64,000 nucleotides of DNA, from assembly GCA_037045585.1 (NCBI GenBank), contig JBAOIR010000009.1, positions 62,001-126,000 on the forward strand, read 5' to 3'. The notes under the pieces were generated by a model. The model did no database searches. It worked only from the letters and a program-made list of their open reading frames with translations, and was not told the origin of the DNA. Positions 41,583 to 49,256 of this stretch are shown piece by piece. The position numbers and the translations under genes were made by a program. The DNA comes from SSF14 sp037045585. GTDB lineage: Bacteria > Actinomycetota > Acidimicrobiia > Acidimicrobiales > Microtrichaceae. Numbering within the stretch: the stretch's first letter is position 1; each line of letters opens with the position of its first letter.

Positions 41583-44080
41583 GCGGCGCCGGCACGTCCA
41601 TCCTCTCCGTCGACACCGTTGCCCTCGGTTCGACCGCGTCGACCAAGCAGGCGGCCATCGCCGAGGTCGCGGCGCTGCTCGCCGCCGCCGGGAACATCGA
41701 CCCGGCGTACGGGCGCTCGATGCTCGGCCGCGAGAAGGTGGCGAACACCTTCCTCGGTGGTGGCATCGCCATCCCCCACGGGCTGTTGAAGGACCGGGAG
41801 ATGATCCTGCGGACCGGCATCGCCGTGGTGCAGGTGCCCGCCGGAGTCGAGTGGAACCCGGGCGAACCGGTGCGAATCGTCGTCGGGATCGCCGCCGCGT
41901 CCGACGATCATCTGTCCATCCTGGCCAACCTGACGCGCATCCTCGCCGACGACGAGGCGATCGAGGAGCTGGCGACCACCACCGATCCCGACGTGGTCGT
42001 CCGCCGCCTCACGGCCCCCGCCGGCCGCCCGCCGTCGAGCGTCGGGTCGGCGCCCGACCTCGTCGGCTACACCTCGACCGAGGTCGTGATCGATCTGGCC
42101 CACGGCCTGCACGCCCGGCCGGCCACGGTGTTCGTCGACGTCGCCAAGGGATTCGAGGCCGACGTGCGGGTACGGCACCGCGACGAGGTCGCGAACGGCA
42201 AGGCCATGGCGTCGCTCCTGGGCCTCGGTGTCGAGGGCGGGGCCTCTGTCACGTTGCTCGCGAAGGGGATCGATGCCGAGGAGGCGCTCGCTGCGTTGAC
42301 CGCTGCCGTCGGTGCAGGCCTGGGCGAGGGCGACGAGGCCGAGGAGTCGGACGCAGCGCCCGTCGACGCGATTGCCTGGGCACCGACGGGCGCAGCGCTC
42401 TCGGTCCGCGGCCTTCCGGCCTCGCCCGGTATCGCCATCGGACCGCTGTGGCATCTGACCCGTACCAAGCTCGTGGTCGAGAAGGTCGGCCGCGACGCCG
42501 TTGCGGAGGAACAACGTCTGACCGGGGCCATCGAACGGGCCCGGGCAGAGCTCAGGGAGCTCCACGACTCCATCGCAGCCCGTTCGGGCCGCGGCAAGGC
42601 CGCCATCATGAAGGCGCACGAGGCCTTCTTGGACGACCCGGACCTCGTCGAGGAGACCGTGCGGTCGATCCGCGCCGGTTCGTCGGCAGGATGGGCGTGG
42701 CGTGACGTGATCGCCGGCCGCGTCGCCGTCCTCGGACGCGTCGACGACCCGATGCTGGCCGCCCGGGCGACCGACCTCGACGACGTCGGCAACCGCGTAC
42801 TGCGTTGGCTGGCAGCAACCGACGGCACGGCGCCCGAGGACGGGCCGGCGCTGCCCGACCACCCCGTGATCCTGCTCGCCGACGACCTCACCCCCTCCGA
42901 CACCGCCGCCATCGACCCCACCCGAGTGATCGGGTTCTGCACAGCCGTCGGCGGTCCGACGTCGCACACCGCCATCATCGCCCGGGCCCTCGGCATCCCC
43001 GCCATCGTCGGTGCCGGTCCGGCGGTACTCGCGCCTGCCGACGGAGCCGTGGCCGTCCTCGACGGCGGTGCGGGCGCACTGTGGCTCGAACTCGAGGAGA
43101 GCGACCTCGCCTCGGCGCAGGGCGCACAGCGGGGGATCGAACGCCTCCGTGCCGAGGAGCACCAAGCGAGGTTCCGGCCCGCCATCACCGTCGACGGCGA
43201 GCGGGTGGAGGTCGTCGCCAACGTCAACCGGGCGGGGGACGCCGCCGTCGCGGTCGAGGCCGGCGCCGAGGGGATCGGCCTGATGCGCACCGAATTCATG
43301 TTCCTCGGGCGTGACGAACCGCCGTCGGAGGACGAGCAGTACGAGGTCCTGGCGGAGATGGTGCGCTCGCTCAACGGGCTGCCGCTCGTGGTTCGTACGC
43401 TCGACATCGGCGGCGACAAGAACGTCCCGTACCTCGATCTTCCGCACGAGGACAACACGTTCCTCGGCATCCGGGGTATCCGGCTGTGCTTCGAGCGGCC
43501 CGACCTGTTCGCCCCGCAACTCAGGGCGATCTACCGGGCCTCGAAGCTCGGGCCGGTCTCGATGATGTTCCCGATGATCGCCCGGATCGAGGACCTCGAC
43601 GCGGCGATGCTGCACGCCGAGATCGCCCGGAGCGAGGTCGGCGCCGAGCCGATCGACATCGGGGTGATGATCGAGGTGCCGTCCGCCGCACTCATCGCGC
43701 CGGAGCTCGCCAAGAAGGTGCAGTTCTTCTCGATCGGTACGAACGACCTCACCCAGTACACCCTGGCGATGGACCGGCTCCATCCGATGCTCGCCGCGCA
43801 GGCGGACGCGCTGCACCCGGCGGTCCTGCGACTGATCCGGATGGTCGTGGACGCCGCCCGCCCCGAGGACGTGTGGGTCGGCGTATGCGGCGGGATCGCC
43901 GGTGACCCCGAGGGTGCCCTCATCCTCAGCGGACTCGGGGTCGACGAGCTGTCCATGAGCATCCCCGCCGTCGCCGCCGTCAAGGCGCGGCTCCGCAGCG
44001 TGTCGATGGCCGACGCTCGCCGGCTCGCCGAGCGGGCGCTCGCGTGTTCGACCGCCGACGACGTCCGGGCGCTCCTGTGA
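41579..44080 (+). CDS. fruB: Multiphosphoryl transfer protein: EIIA(Fru)-HPr-Enzyme I fusion
   Basis: 833 residues with three phosphotransferase modules. EIIA: residues 8-145, phospho-His about 67 in GGGIAIPHGLLKD. HPr: residues about 165-250, His 178 in HGLHARPA. Enzyme I: residues about 277-833, His 463 in GGPTSHTAIIAR, PEP-binding IGLMRTEFMFLGR, and FFSIGTNDLTQYTLAMDR. It moves phosphate from PEP to the EIIB domains of the membrane permease. Because EI and HPr are included, the operon forms a self-contained PTS; no separate ptsI or ptsH is in the window. This fusion type is known from Rhodobacter FruB. It overlaps the next gene in GTGA. Confidence 0.95.
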   Translation: MSGAGTSILSVDTVALGSTASTKQAAIAEVAALLAAAGNIDPAYGRSMLGREKVANTFLGGGIAIPHGLLKDREMILRTGIAVVQVPAGVEWNPGEPVRIVVGIAAASDDHLSILANLTRILADDEAIEELATTTDPDVVVRRLTAPAGRPPSSVGSAPDLVGYTSTEVVIDLAHGLHARPATVFVDVAKGFEADVRVRHRDEVANGKAMASLLGLGVEGGASVTLLAKGIDAEEALAALTAAVGAGLGEGDEAEESDAAPVDAIAWAPTGAALSVRGLPASPGIAIGPLWHLTRTKLVVEKVGRDAVAEEQRLTGAIERARAELRELHDSIAARSGRGKAAIMKAHEAFLDDPDLVEETVRSIRAGSSAGWAWRDVIAGRVAVLGRVDDPMLAARATDLDDVGNRVLRWLAATDGTAPEDGPALPDHPVILLADDLTPSDTAAIDPTRVIGFCTAVGGPTSHTAIIARALGIPAIVGAGPAVLAPADGAVAVLDGGAGALWLELEESDLASAQGAQRGIERLRAEEHQARFRPAITVDGERVEVVANVNRAGDAAVAVEAGAEGIGLMRTEFMFLGRDEPPSEDEQYEVLAEMVRSLNGLPLVVRTLDIGGDKNVPYLDLPHEDNTFLGIRGIRLCFERPDLFAPQLRAIYRASKLGPVSMMFPMIARIEDLDAAMLHAEIARSEVGAEPIDIGVMIEVPSAALIAPELAKKVQFFSIGTNDLTQYTLAMDRLHPMLAAQADALHPAVLRLIRMVVDAARPEDVWVGVCGGIAGDPEGALILSGLGVDELSMSIPAVAAVKARLRSVSMADARRLAERALACSTADDVRALL

Positions 44081-45057
44081 CCGCCGTCGTCACGGTCACC
44101 GTCAATCCGGCGCTCGACCAGACCCTGTGGATTCCCGGTTTCGCTGCGGCCCAGGTGAACCGGGTCGAGCGCGAGGTCGTGAGGCCGGGGGGCAAGGGCG
44201 TCAACGTCGCCGCCCGCCTCGCCGAGCTCGGTGTCTCCGTCGCCGCCACCGGCCTGCTCGGCAACGACAACGCTGCGCCGTTCGTGGCCCTGATGGCCGA
44301 TCGTGGCATCGAGGACGGATTCGTCCGGCAGCCGGGCGCCACGCGCATCGGCGTGAAGATCGTCGATCCCGTCGGCGATCGAACGACCGACATCAACTTC
44401 CCCGGAGAGCCGCCCGACGCCCGCTCCCTCGTCGACCTCGAGGACCGCGTGAGCGCGCTGGCGGGCGGCGCGTCGTGGATCGTGCTCGCCGGCAGCCTGC
44501 CCCCCGGTGTTCCGACCGACCTCTATCGGCGGCTCATCGAGGTGGCACACGAGCGGGGCGCGTCGGTCGCACTCGACACGAGCGGCGAGGCCCTCCGCCG
44601 AGCCGTCGAAGCGCGACCCGACCTCATCAAGCCCAACGAGCACGAACTCGAGGACCTGGTGGGACGACGACTCGACCGCCCCGACGACGTCCTGGACGCC
44701 GCCCGCGAGCTCGCCGACTTCGGTCTCGAATTTGCTGTTGTCTCGATGGGCGCCCAGGGCGCGCTGTTCTGCCGACGGGACCTCCTGGTGCACGCTGCGC
44801 CACTGCAGGTTCCCGTCGCGAGCACGGTGGGCGCCGGCGACGCGATGGTCGCCGGGGTCATCGCCGCTCGCCTCAGGCATCTCCCGCTGCACGCCGTCGC
44901 CGCCTTCGCCACGGCGTGCTCTGCGTCGGCCATCTCGGCGGTCGACGCCCGTCTCGACCGCGGTGCCGTCGAGGCGCTCGCCACCACTGTCCACGTCACA
45001 CCCAAGCCAGTTGTTGCACCAGCCGGAAGTCGAACAGGAATCCAGGGGGAATCATGA
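44077..45057 (+). CDS. fruK: 1-phosphofructokinase
   Basis: 326 residues from a GTG at 44077 within GTGA. A PfkB/ribokinase-fold sugar kinase that phosphorylates fructose 1-phosphate to fructose 1,6-bisphosphate. Motifs: TVTVNPALDQTLWIPGF, RPGGKGVNVAARLAELG, SWIVLAGSLPPGVP, PNEHELEDLVG, and the catalytic STVGAGDAMVAGV. It overlaps the regulator-PTS gene before and the permease after by 4 bp each, fitting tight stoichiometry in the operon. Confidence 0.95.
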   Translation: MTAVVTVTVNPALDQTLWIPGFAAAQVNRVEREVVRPGGKGVNVAARLAELGVSVAATGLLGNDNAAPFVALMADRGIEDGFVRQPGATRIGVKIVDPVGDRTTDINFPGEPPDARSLVDLEDRVSALAGGASWIVLAGSLPPGVPTDLYRRLIEVAHERGASVALDTSGEALRRAVEARPDLIKPNEHELEDLVGRRLDRPDDVLDAARELADFGLEFAVVSMGAQGALFCRRDLLVHAAPLQVPVASTVGAGDAMVAGVIAARLRHLPLHAVAAFATACSASAISAVDARLDRGAVEALATTVHVTPKPVVAPAGSRTGIQGES

Positions 45058-46915
45058 GGTTGATCGCAGTCACAGCGTGCCCGACGGGGGTCGCGCACAC
45101 CTTCATGGCGGCCGAGGCGCTCAAGCGCCAAGCCGCGGCGATGGGACACGAGATGTCCGTCGAGACGCAGGGGGCCCAGGGCGCCGCCGACGTCCTCACG
45201 GCCGACGAGGTCGGGGCGGCCGCCGCCGTGATCGTGGCGGCTGACGTCCACGTCGACCTCGTGCGCTTCTCGGGCCTTCCGATGATCGCCGTGTCGACCG
45301 CCGATGCCATCCGCAACACCGCCGCGGTGATCGATCGAGCCCTCGCCGAGGTTCCGGTCGAGGAGGTCCCGGTCGAGCTGAGGCGCCGGTCGCTGGGAGC
45401 CAGGTTGACGCAGCGCCGGTTGCCGATGCACCCGCACGAACGGCTGGACGACGCCTTGTGGCGATCACGTCGTGCCCGACGGGCATCGCCCACACGTTCA
45501 TGGCGGCCGAAGGGCTCCAGCGGGCGGCGGAGGATGCTGGGCACTCGATCAAGGTCGAGACCCAGGGCTCGGTCGGGGCGAAGAACGTCCTCACGGCGGC
45601 AGACGTCGCGGCGGCCGACGCCGTGATCATCGCTGCCGACACCAAGGTCGACCTCGGTCGATTCGTCGGGAAGCGGATCTACGAGACCGGCACCAAGGAG
45701 GCGCTCAAGCACGGCGACGACGTCGTCGCGAAGGCCCTGGCGTCGCCCATCGTCCATGAGGGCGACGGCGGGGCAGGAAGTGGGTCGTCCGCGCCGGCCG
45801 AGGACGGGGCACCCGCAGGCGCCCGGGCCGCCGTCAAGCAGGTGTACCAGCACCTGATGACCGGGGTGTCCTACATGCTCCCGTTCGTCGTCGCCGGCGG
45901 CCTGATGATCGCCATCTCGTTCGCCGTCAACATCAACGCCAACGACCCCGACCTGGCCGGGAGTTTCGCCGGTCGCCTGTTCTCGACGGGCGTCGCCGCC
46001 CTCACGCTGTTCCTCCCGGTCTTCGCCGGTTACATCAGCTTCTCGATCGCCGACCGGCCCGGGCTCGTGCCGGGCTTCATCGGCGGCTACCTCGCGTCAC
46101 AGGTCGGTGCCGGCTTCCTCGGGGCGCTCCTCGCCGGGTTCTTCGCCGGCTACGTGACCCGAGAGCTGGCGAATCGCATCAAGCTCCCGGTGTCGATGGC
46201 CGGCCTCAAACCCGTCCTGATCCTGCCGCTCCTGTCGACGCTCGCCGTCGGTCTCGTCATGTACTACGTGATCGGCGGGCCGATCTCCTGGGTGCAGGAT
46301 CACCTGACCGACTGGTTGAGCGGGTTGCAGGGGAGCAACGCCGTGGTGCTCGGTCTGATCCTCGGAGCGATGATGGCCGCCGACATGGGTGGGCCCCTCA
46401 ACAAGGTGGCGTACACCTTCGCGGTCGGGCTGATCGGCAGCGGGGTGACCGGACCGATGGCGGCCGTCATGGCTGCCGGCATGACCCCGCCGATCGGCCT
46501 GGCGCTCGCCACCAAGCTGTTCCCGAACCGGTGGACGAACGACGAGCACGGCTCCGCCGCACCGGCGCTCGTGCTGGGCTTGTCGTTCATCACCGAAGGG
46601 GCGATCCCGTTTGCCGCCCGCGATCCGCTCCGGGTGATCCCGGCGATCGTCGTCGGCTCCGCGACGGCCGGGGCGATCTCGATGGGCGCGGATTCGGCGA
46701 CATCGGTGCCGCACGGCGGGGTCTTCGACCTGTTCGTGCCGGGTGCGGTCGAGAAGCCCCTGATCTGGCTCCTCGCCGTGGTCGCGGGAACGGTGGTGAC
46801 CGCCGGGGTGCTGTTCGTCACCAAGCGGCCGATCGCCGCCTCCCCGATCGACCTCACGGCCGTGCCCGCGACGGTCGGAGCGGACACCCCGTCATCGGCG
46901 CTCGCCACGGTTTAG
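45054..46915 (+). CDS. fruA: PTS fructose permease EIIB'-EIIB-EIIC (one frameshift)
   Basis: ATG 45054 overlaps the fruK stop. The first EIIB domain reads RLIAVTACPTGVAHTFMAAE with phospho-Cys 9. Near 45380 one base appears missing; in the other frame the linker APVADAPARTAGRRL leads into a second EIIB (VAITSCPTGIAHTFMAAEGL). EIIC follows with its helices (YMLPFVVAGGLMIAISFAVN onward), GGPLNKVAYTFAVG and FITEGAIPFAARDP. With correction it is about 620 residues, like FruA proteins of E. coli type with two B domains. Uncorrected, a product starting at GTG near 45458 would still have one full EIIB and EIIC. It imports and phosphorylates fructose to fructose 1-phosphate. Confidence 0.9.
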
Positions 46916-46925
46916 TCTCCGGCGC

Positions 46926-48155
46926 ATGTCGATCGACTTCACCCTCACGCCCGAGCTCGAGGACCTCCGCCTACGGGTCCGCACCTTCGTCGAGGAGGTG
47001 GTCAAGCCGGGCGAGGCGAAGATCGGCGACCCCGACGAGATCGAGCGCGACGAGTACATCAACATCCTGTTCGGCATGCGCAAGGCGGCGCAGGAGGCGG
47101 GCATCTGGTTGCCGCACATGCCGAAGGAGTGGGGTGGCATGGGCCTCGGCCACGTCGAGCTGGCCATGGTGCAGGCCGAGGCCGCCAAGGCGTACTACGG
47201 CCCGTTCGTGTTCAACTGCCAGGCGCCCGACGAGGGCAACATGCACACGCTGCTCCACTGGGCGACCGACGAGCAGAAGCAGAAGTACCTCAAGCCGCTG
47301 TGCGACGGATTCGCGATGAGTTGCTTCGCCATGACGGAGCCCGAAGTGGCGGGCTCGGACCCGACCCTCATCCGCACGACCGCTGTGCAGGACGGCGACG
47401 AGTGGGTCATCAACGGCCACAAGTGGTTCATCTCCAATGCCCGGCGGGCCAAGTTCGCGATCCTCGTGTGCCGCACCGAGGACAACCCTGACCTGCCGCA
47501 GGCCGCCAACACCGCCTTCATCATCGACCTGCCCTCGGAGGGGTGGAACCGGGTGCGTGAGGTCGAGACGATGCACGGTGGTTCGGGTCACAGCGAGATC
47601 GTCATCGAGGATCTCCGGGTGCCGAACTCGAACATGCTCGGCGGCCGGGGGCAGGGCCATCTCCTGGGCCAGTATCGGCTCGGGCCCGCCCGTCTGGCTC
47701 ACTGCATGCGTTGGGTGGCTCAGGCCGAGACGGCGCTCGACATGATGGTCGAGCGCTCGCTCAACCGCTACAGCCACGGCTCGATGCTGGCCGAGAAGCA
47801 GGGTGTCCAGTGGATGATCGCGGACTCCACGATGGAGCTGTACCAGGCAAAGCTCATGGTGCTCCACGCCGCCTATCGCATCGACAACGGCCTCGACTTC
47901 AAGTCCGAGGTGTCGATGGCCAAGCACTTCGTGGCCAACATGCTCGGCCGGGTCATCGATCGGTCGATCCAAGTGCACGGCGCGCTCGGGTACTCGACCG
48001 ACACGCCCCTCGCCCACATGTACCAGCACGCCCGCTGGGCCCGGTTCGCCGACGGCGCTGATGAGATCCATCAGATGCGGATCGCTCAGCGCACCATCGC
48101 CGCATTCCGCGACGAGCACTCCACCCGACGCGCCACCGGCGACCTCCCCCTGTAG
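46926..48155 (+). CDS. Acyl-CoA dehydrogenase
   Basis: 409 residues. FAD-dependent enzyme that forms the alpha-beta double bond of an acyl-CoA. Typical blocks: PELEDLRLRVRTFVEEVVKP, CFAMTEPEVAGSDPTLIRT, WVINGHKWFISNARRAKF, QVHGALGYSTDTPLAHMYQ, RFADGADEIHQMRIAQRTI (with the GxxE-type C-terminal site altered to DGADEIH). It belongs to the longer-chain ACAD10/11-like branch by these features. It starts 11 bp after fruA but is unrelated in function; read-through is possible. Confidence 0.9.
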   Translation: MSIDFTLTPELEDLRLRVRTFVEEVVKPGEAKIGDPDEIERDEYINILFGMRKAAQEAGIWLPHMPKEWGGMGLGHVELAMVQAEAAKAYYGPFVFNCQAPDEGNMHTLLHWATDEQKQKYLKPLCDGFAMSCFAMTEPEVAGSDPTLIRTTAVQDGDEWVINGHKWFISNARRAKFAILVCRTEDNPDLPQAANTAFIIDLPSEGWNRVREVETMHGGSGHSEIVIEDLRVPNSNMLGGRGQGHLLGQYRLGPARLAHCMRWVAQAETALDMMVERSLNRYSHGSMLAEKQGVQWMIADSTMELYQAKLMVLHAAYRIDNGLDFKSEVSMAKHFVANMLGRVIDRSIQVHGALGYSTDTPLAHMYQHARWARFADGADEIHQMRIAQRTIAAFRDEHSTRRATGDLPL

Positions 48156-48183
48156 CCCCGACAGCCCCGCCTCCCCGCCCTGG

Positions 48184-48237
48184 GGGTTTTGTGCTGCGAG
48201 GAGCGACGCTGACGTCGCTCCTCGCAGTACGAAACCC
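48184..48237. repeat. Palindromic element A (hairpin)
   Basis: A 15-bp perfect stem (CTGCGAGGAGCGACG) around a CTGA loop, extended on both sides by a further 10 bp with two mismatches (GGGTTTTGTG/TACGAAACCC). It follows an acyl-CoA dehydrogenase gene and may terminate transcription. Its reverse complement recurs at 49213-49256 over about 44 bp. Confidence 0.8.
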
Positions 48238-48291
48238 GATGGGGGATGGCCCCCATGTCGTTCGTGAGCGACTGCAGGCAGCGTTCGCTGC

Positions 48292-49212
48292 ATGCAGTTC
48301 GACCTGGACATTCGTCACCTGGCAGAGGCGCAGCACTCCCTAGTGGCTCGGCCGCAGCTCAGCTCCTTGGGATTGTCTCCCAACGAGGTGGACCGCCTGA
48401 TCACGAGCGGTCTGTGGGAGATCGCCGGCGGTCGCGTGCTCCGACTGGTCGGGTCACGCCGCTCGCGGGCGCAGCGCCTCCTCCTGCCGATCCTCGACCA
48501 AGGTGGGAACACGGCCCTCGCCTACATGGCGTGCGCGTCGTGGTGGGGCCTTCGCGGCTGCAGCGACCGACCGGTCACCCTCGCGACCACCGGCGCGTCG
48601 CGGCGAACCACGGACTTCGCAGTGGTACGGCGCGTCCGTCACCTCCCGCCTCGTTGGGTCGTGCCGCTTCGCGGGGTCCCGACACTGCGACCGGAGTACC
48701 TCGCCATCCATCTGTTCGCGGACTGTCGCTTCGAGCGGGCGGAGGTCCTCGTCGACCGGCTGTGGTCGATGCGCCTGCTGTCAGGACCATCCATCGAGCT
48801 CGCGCTCAACGATCTGGGCCGGTCGGGCCGTAACGGCATCGTCGGAGCGAGGCAGTATCTGGAGCGACGTCCCCCCGGCTACATCCCGACGGCGACCGGC
48901 CTCGAGGGTCGGGTCAAGCGGCTCCTCGAGGAGCACGGCATCACGCTGCGATCGCAGATCGATAGTGGTGCCGAGATGTGGACGGGGCGGGTCGACTTCC
49001 GTCACGACACCGTGCCGTTCGTTCTCGAGGTGCAGAGCGAAGCGTTCCACTCCGCCTTGACCGACGTCGAGCACGACGAGCGCCGCCACCAGCGGCTGGT
49101 GGCGGACGGGTTCACGTACCGCGAGGTGTGGGACACGGCGGTCTGGGCCCAGCCCAACGTCGTCGTCGACACGGTGCGCGACGGAATCGCCGAAGCCCTC
49201 GGGGCTTTGTAG
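48292..49212 (+). CDS. AbiEi-antitoxin-like / DUF559-type protein
   Basis: 306 residues. The N-terminal 70 residues are a winged helix like the AbiEi_4 antitoxin domain (SSLGLSPNEVDRLITSGLWE, VLRLVGSRRSRAQRL). The C-terminus resembles the Vsr-like DUF559 nuclease fold (GRVDFRHDTVPFVLEVQSEA, FTYREVWDTAVWAQP), with D and E-x-Q at the possible active site. Such proteins are common in actinobacteria, usually without a toxin partner; none is seen here. The gene lies between two inverted copies of one palindrome (48184-48237, 49213-49256). Possibly defensive or a domesticated selfish gene; the role is inferred. Confidence 0.65.
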   Translation: MQFDLDIRHLAEAQHSLVARPQLSSLGLSPNEVDRLITSGLWEIAGGRVLRLVGSRRSRAQRLLLPILDQGGNTALAYMACASWWGLRGCSDRPVTLATTGASRRTTDFAVVRRVRHLPPRWVVPLRGVPTLRPEYLAIHLFADCRFERAEVLVDRLWSMRLLSGPSIELALNDLGRSGRNGIVGARQYLERRPPGYIPTATGLEGRVKRLLEEHGITLRSQIDSGAEMWTGRVDFRHDTVPFVLEVQSEAFHSALTDVEHDERRHQRLVADGFTYREVWDTAVWAQPNVVVDTVRDGIAEALGAL

Positions 49213-49256
49213 TGCGAGGAGCGACGTCAGCGTCGCTCCTCGCAGCACAAAACCCC
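49213..49256. repeat. Palindromic element B (inverted copy of A)
   Basis: A 14-bp perfect stem with loop TCAG, followed by GCACAAAACCCC. It is the reverse complement of element A over about 44 bp. It fills the gap between the AbiEi-like stop and the converging CocE stop, so it can act as a bidirectional terminator. Confidence 0.8.

Noticed and set aside
40955..43816. A 953-codon open frame antisense to fruR and fruB
   Set aside because: It mirrors well-conserved PTS genes codon by codon; its composition is the usual antisense shadow of high-GC coding DNA.
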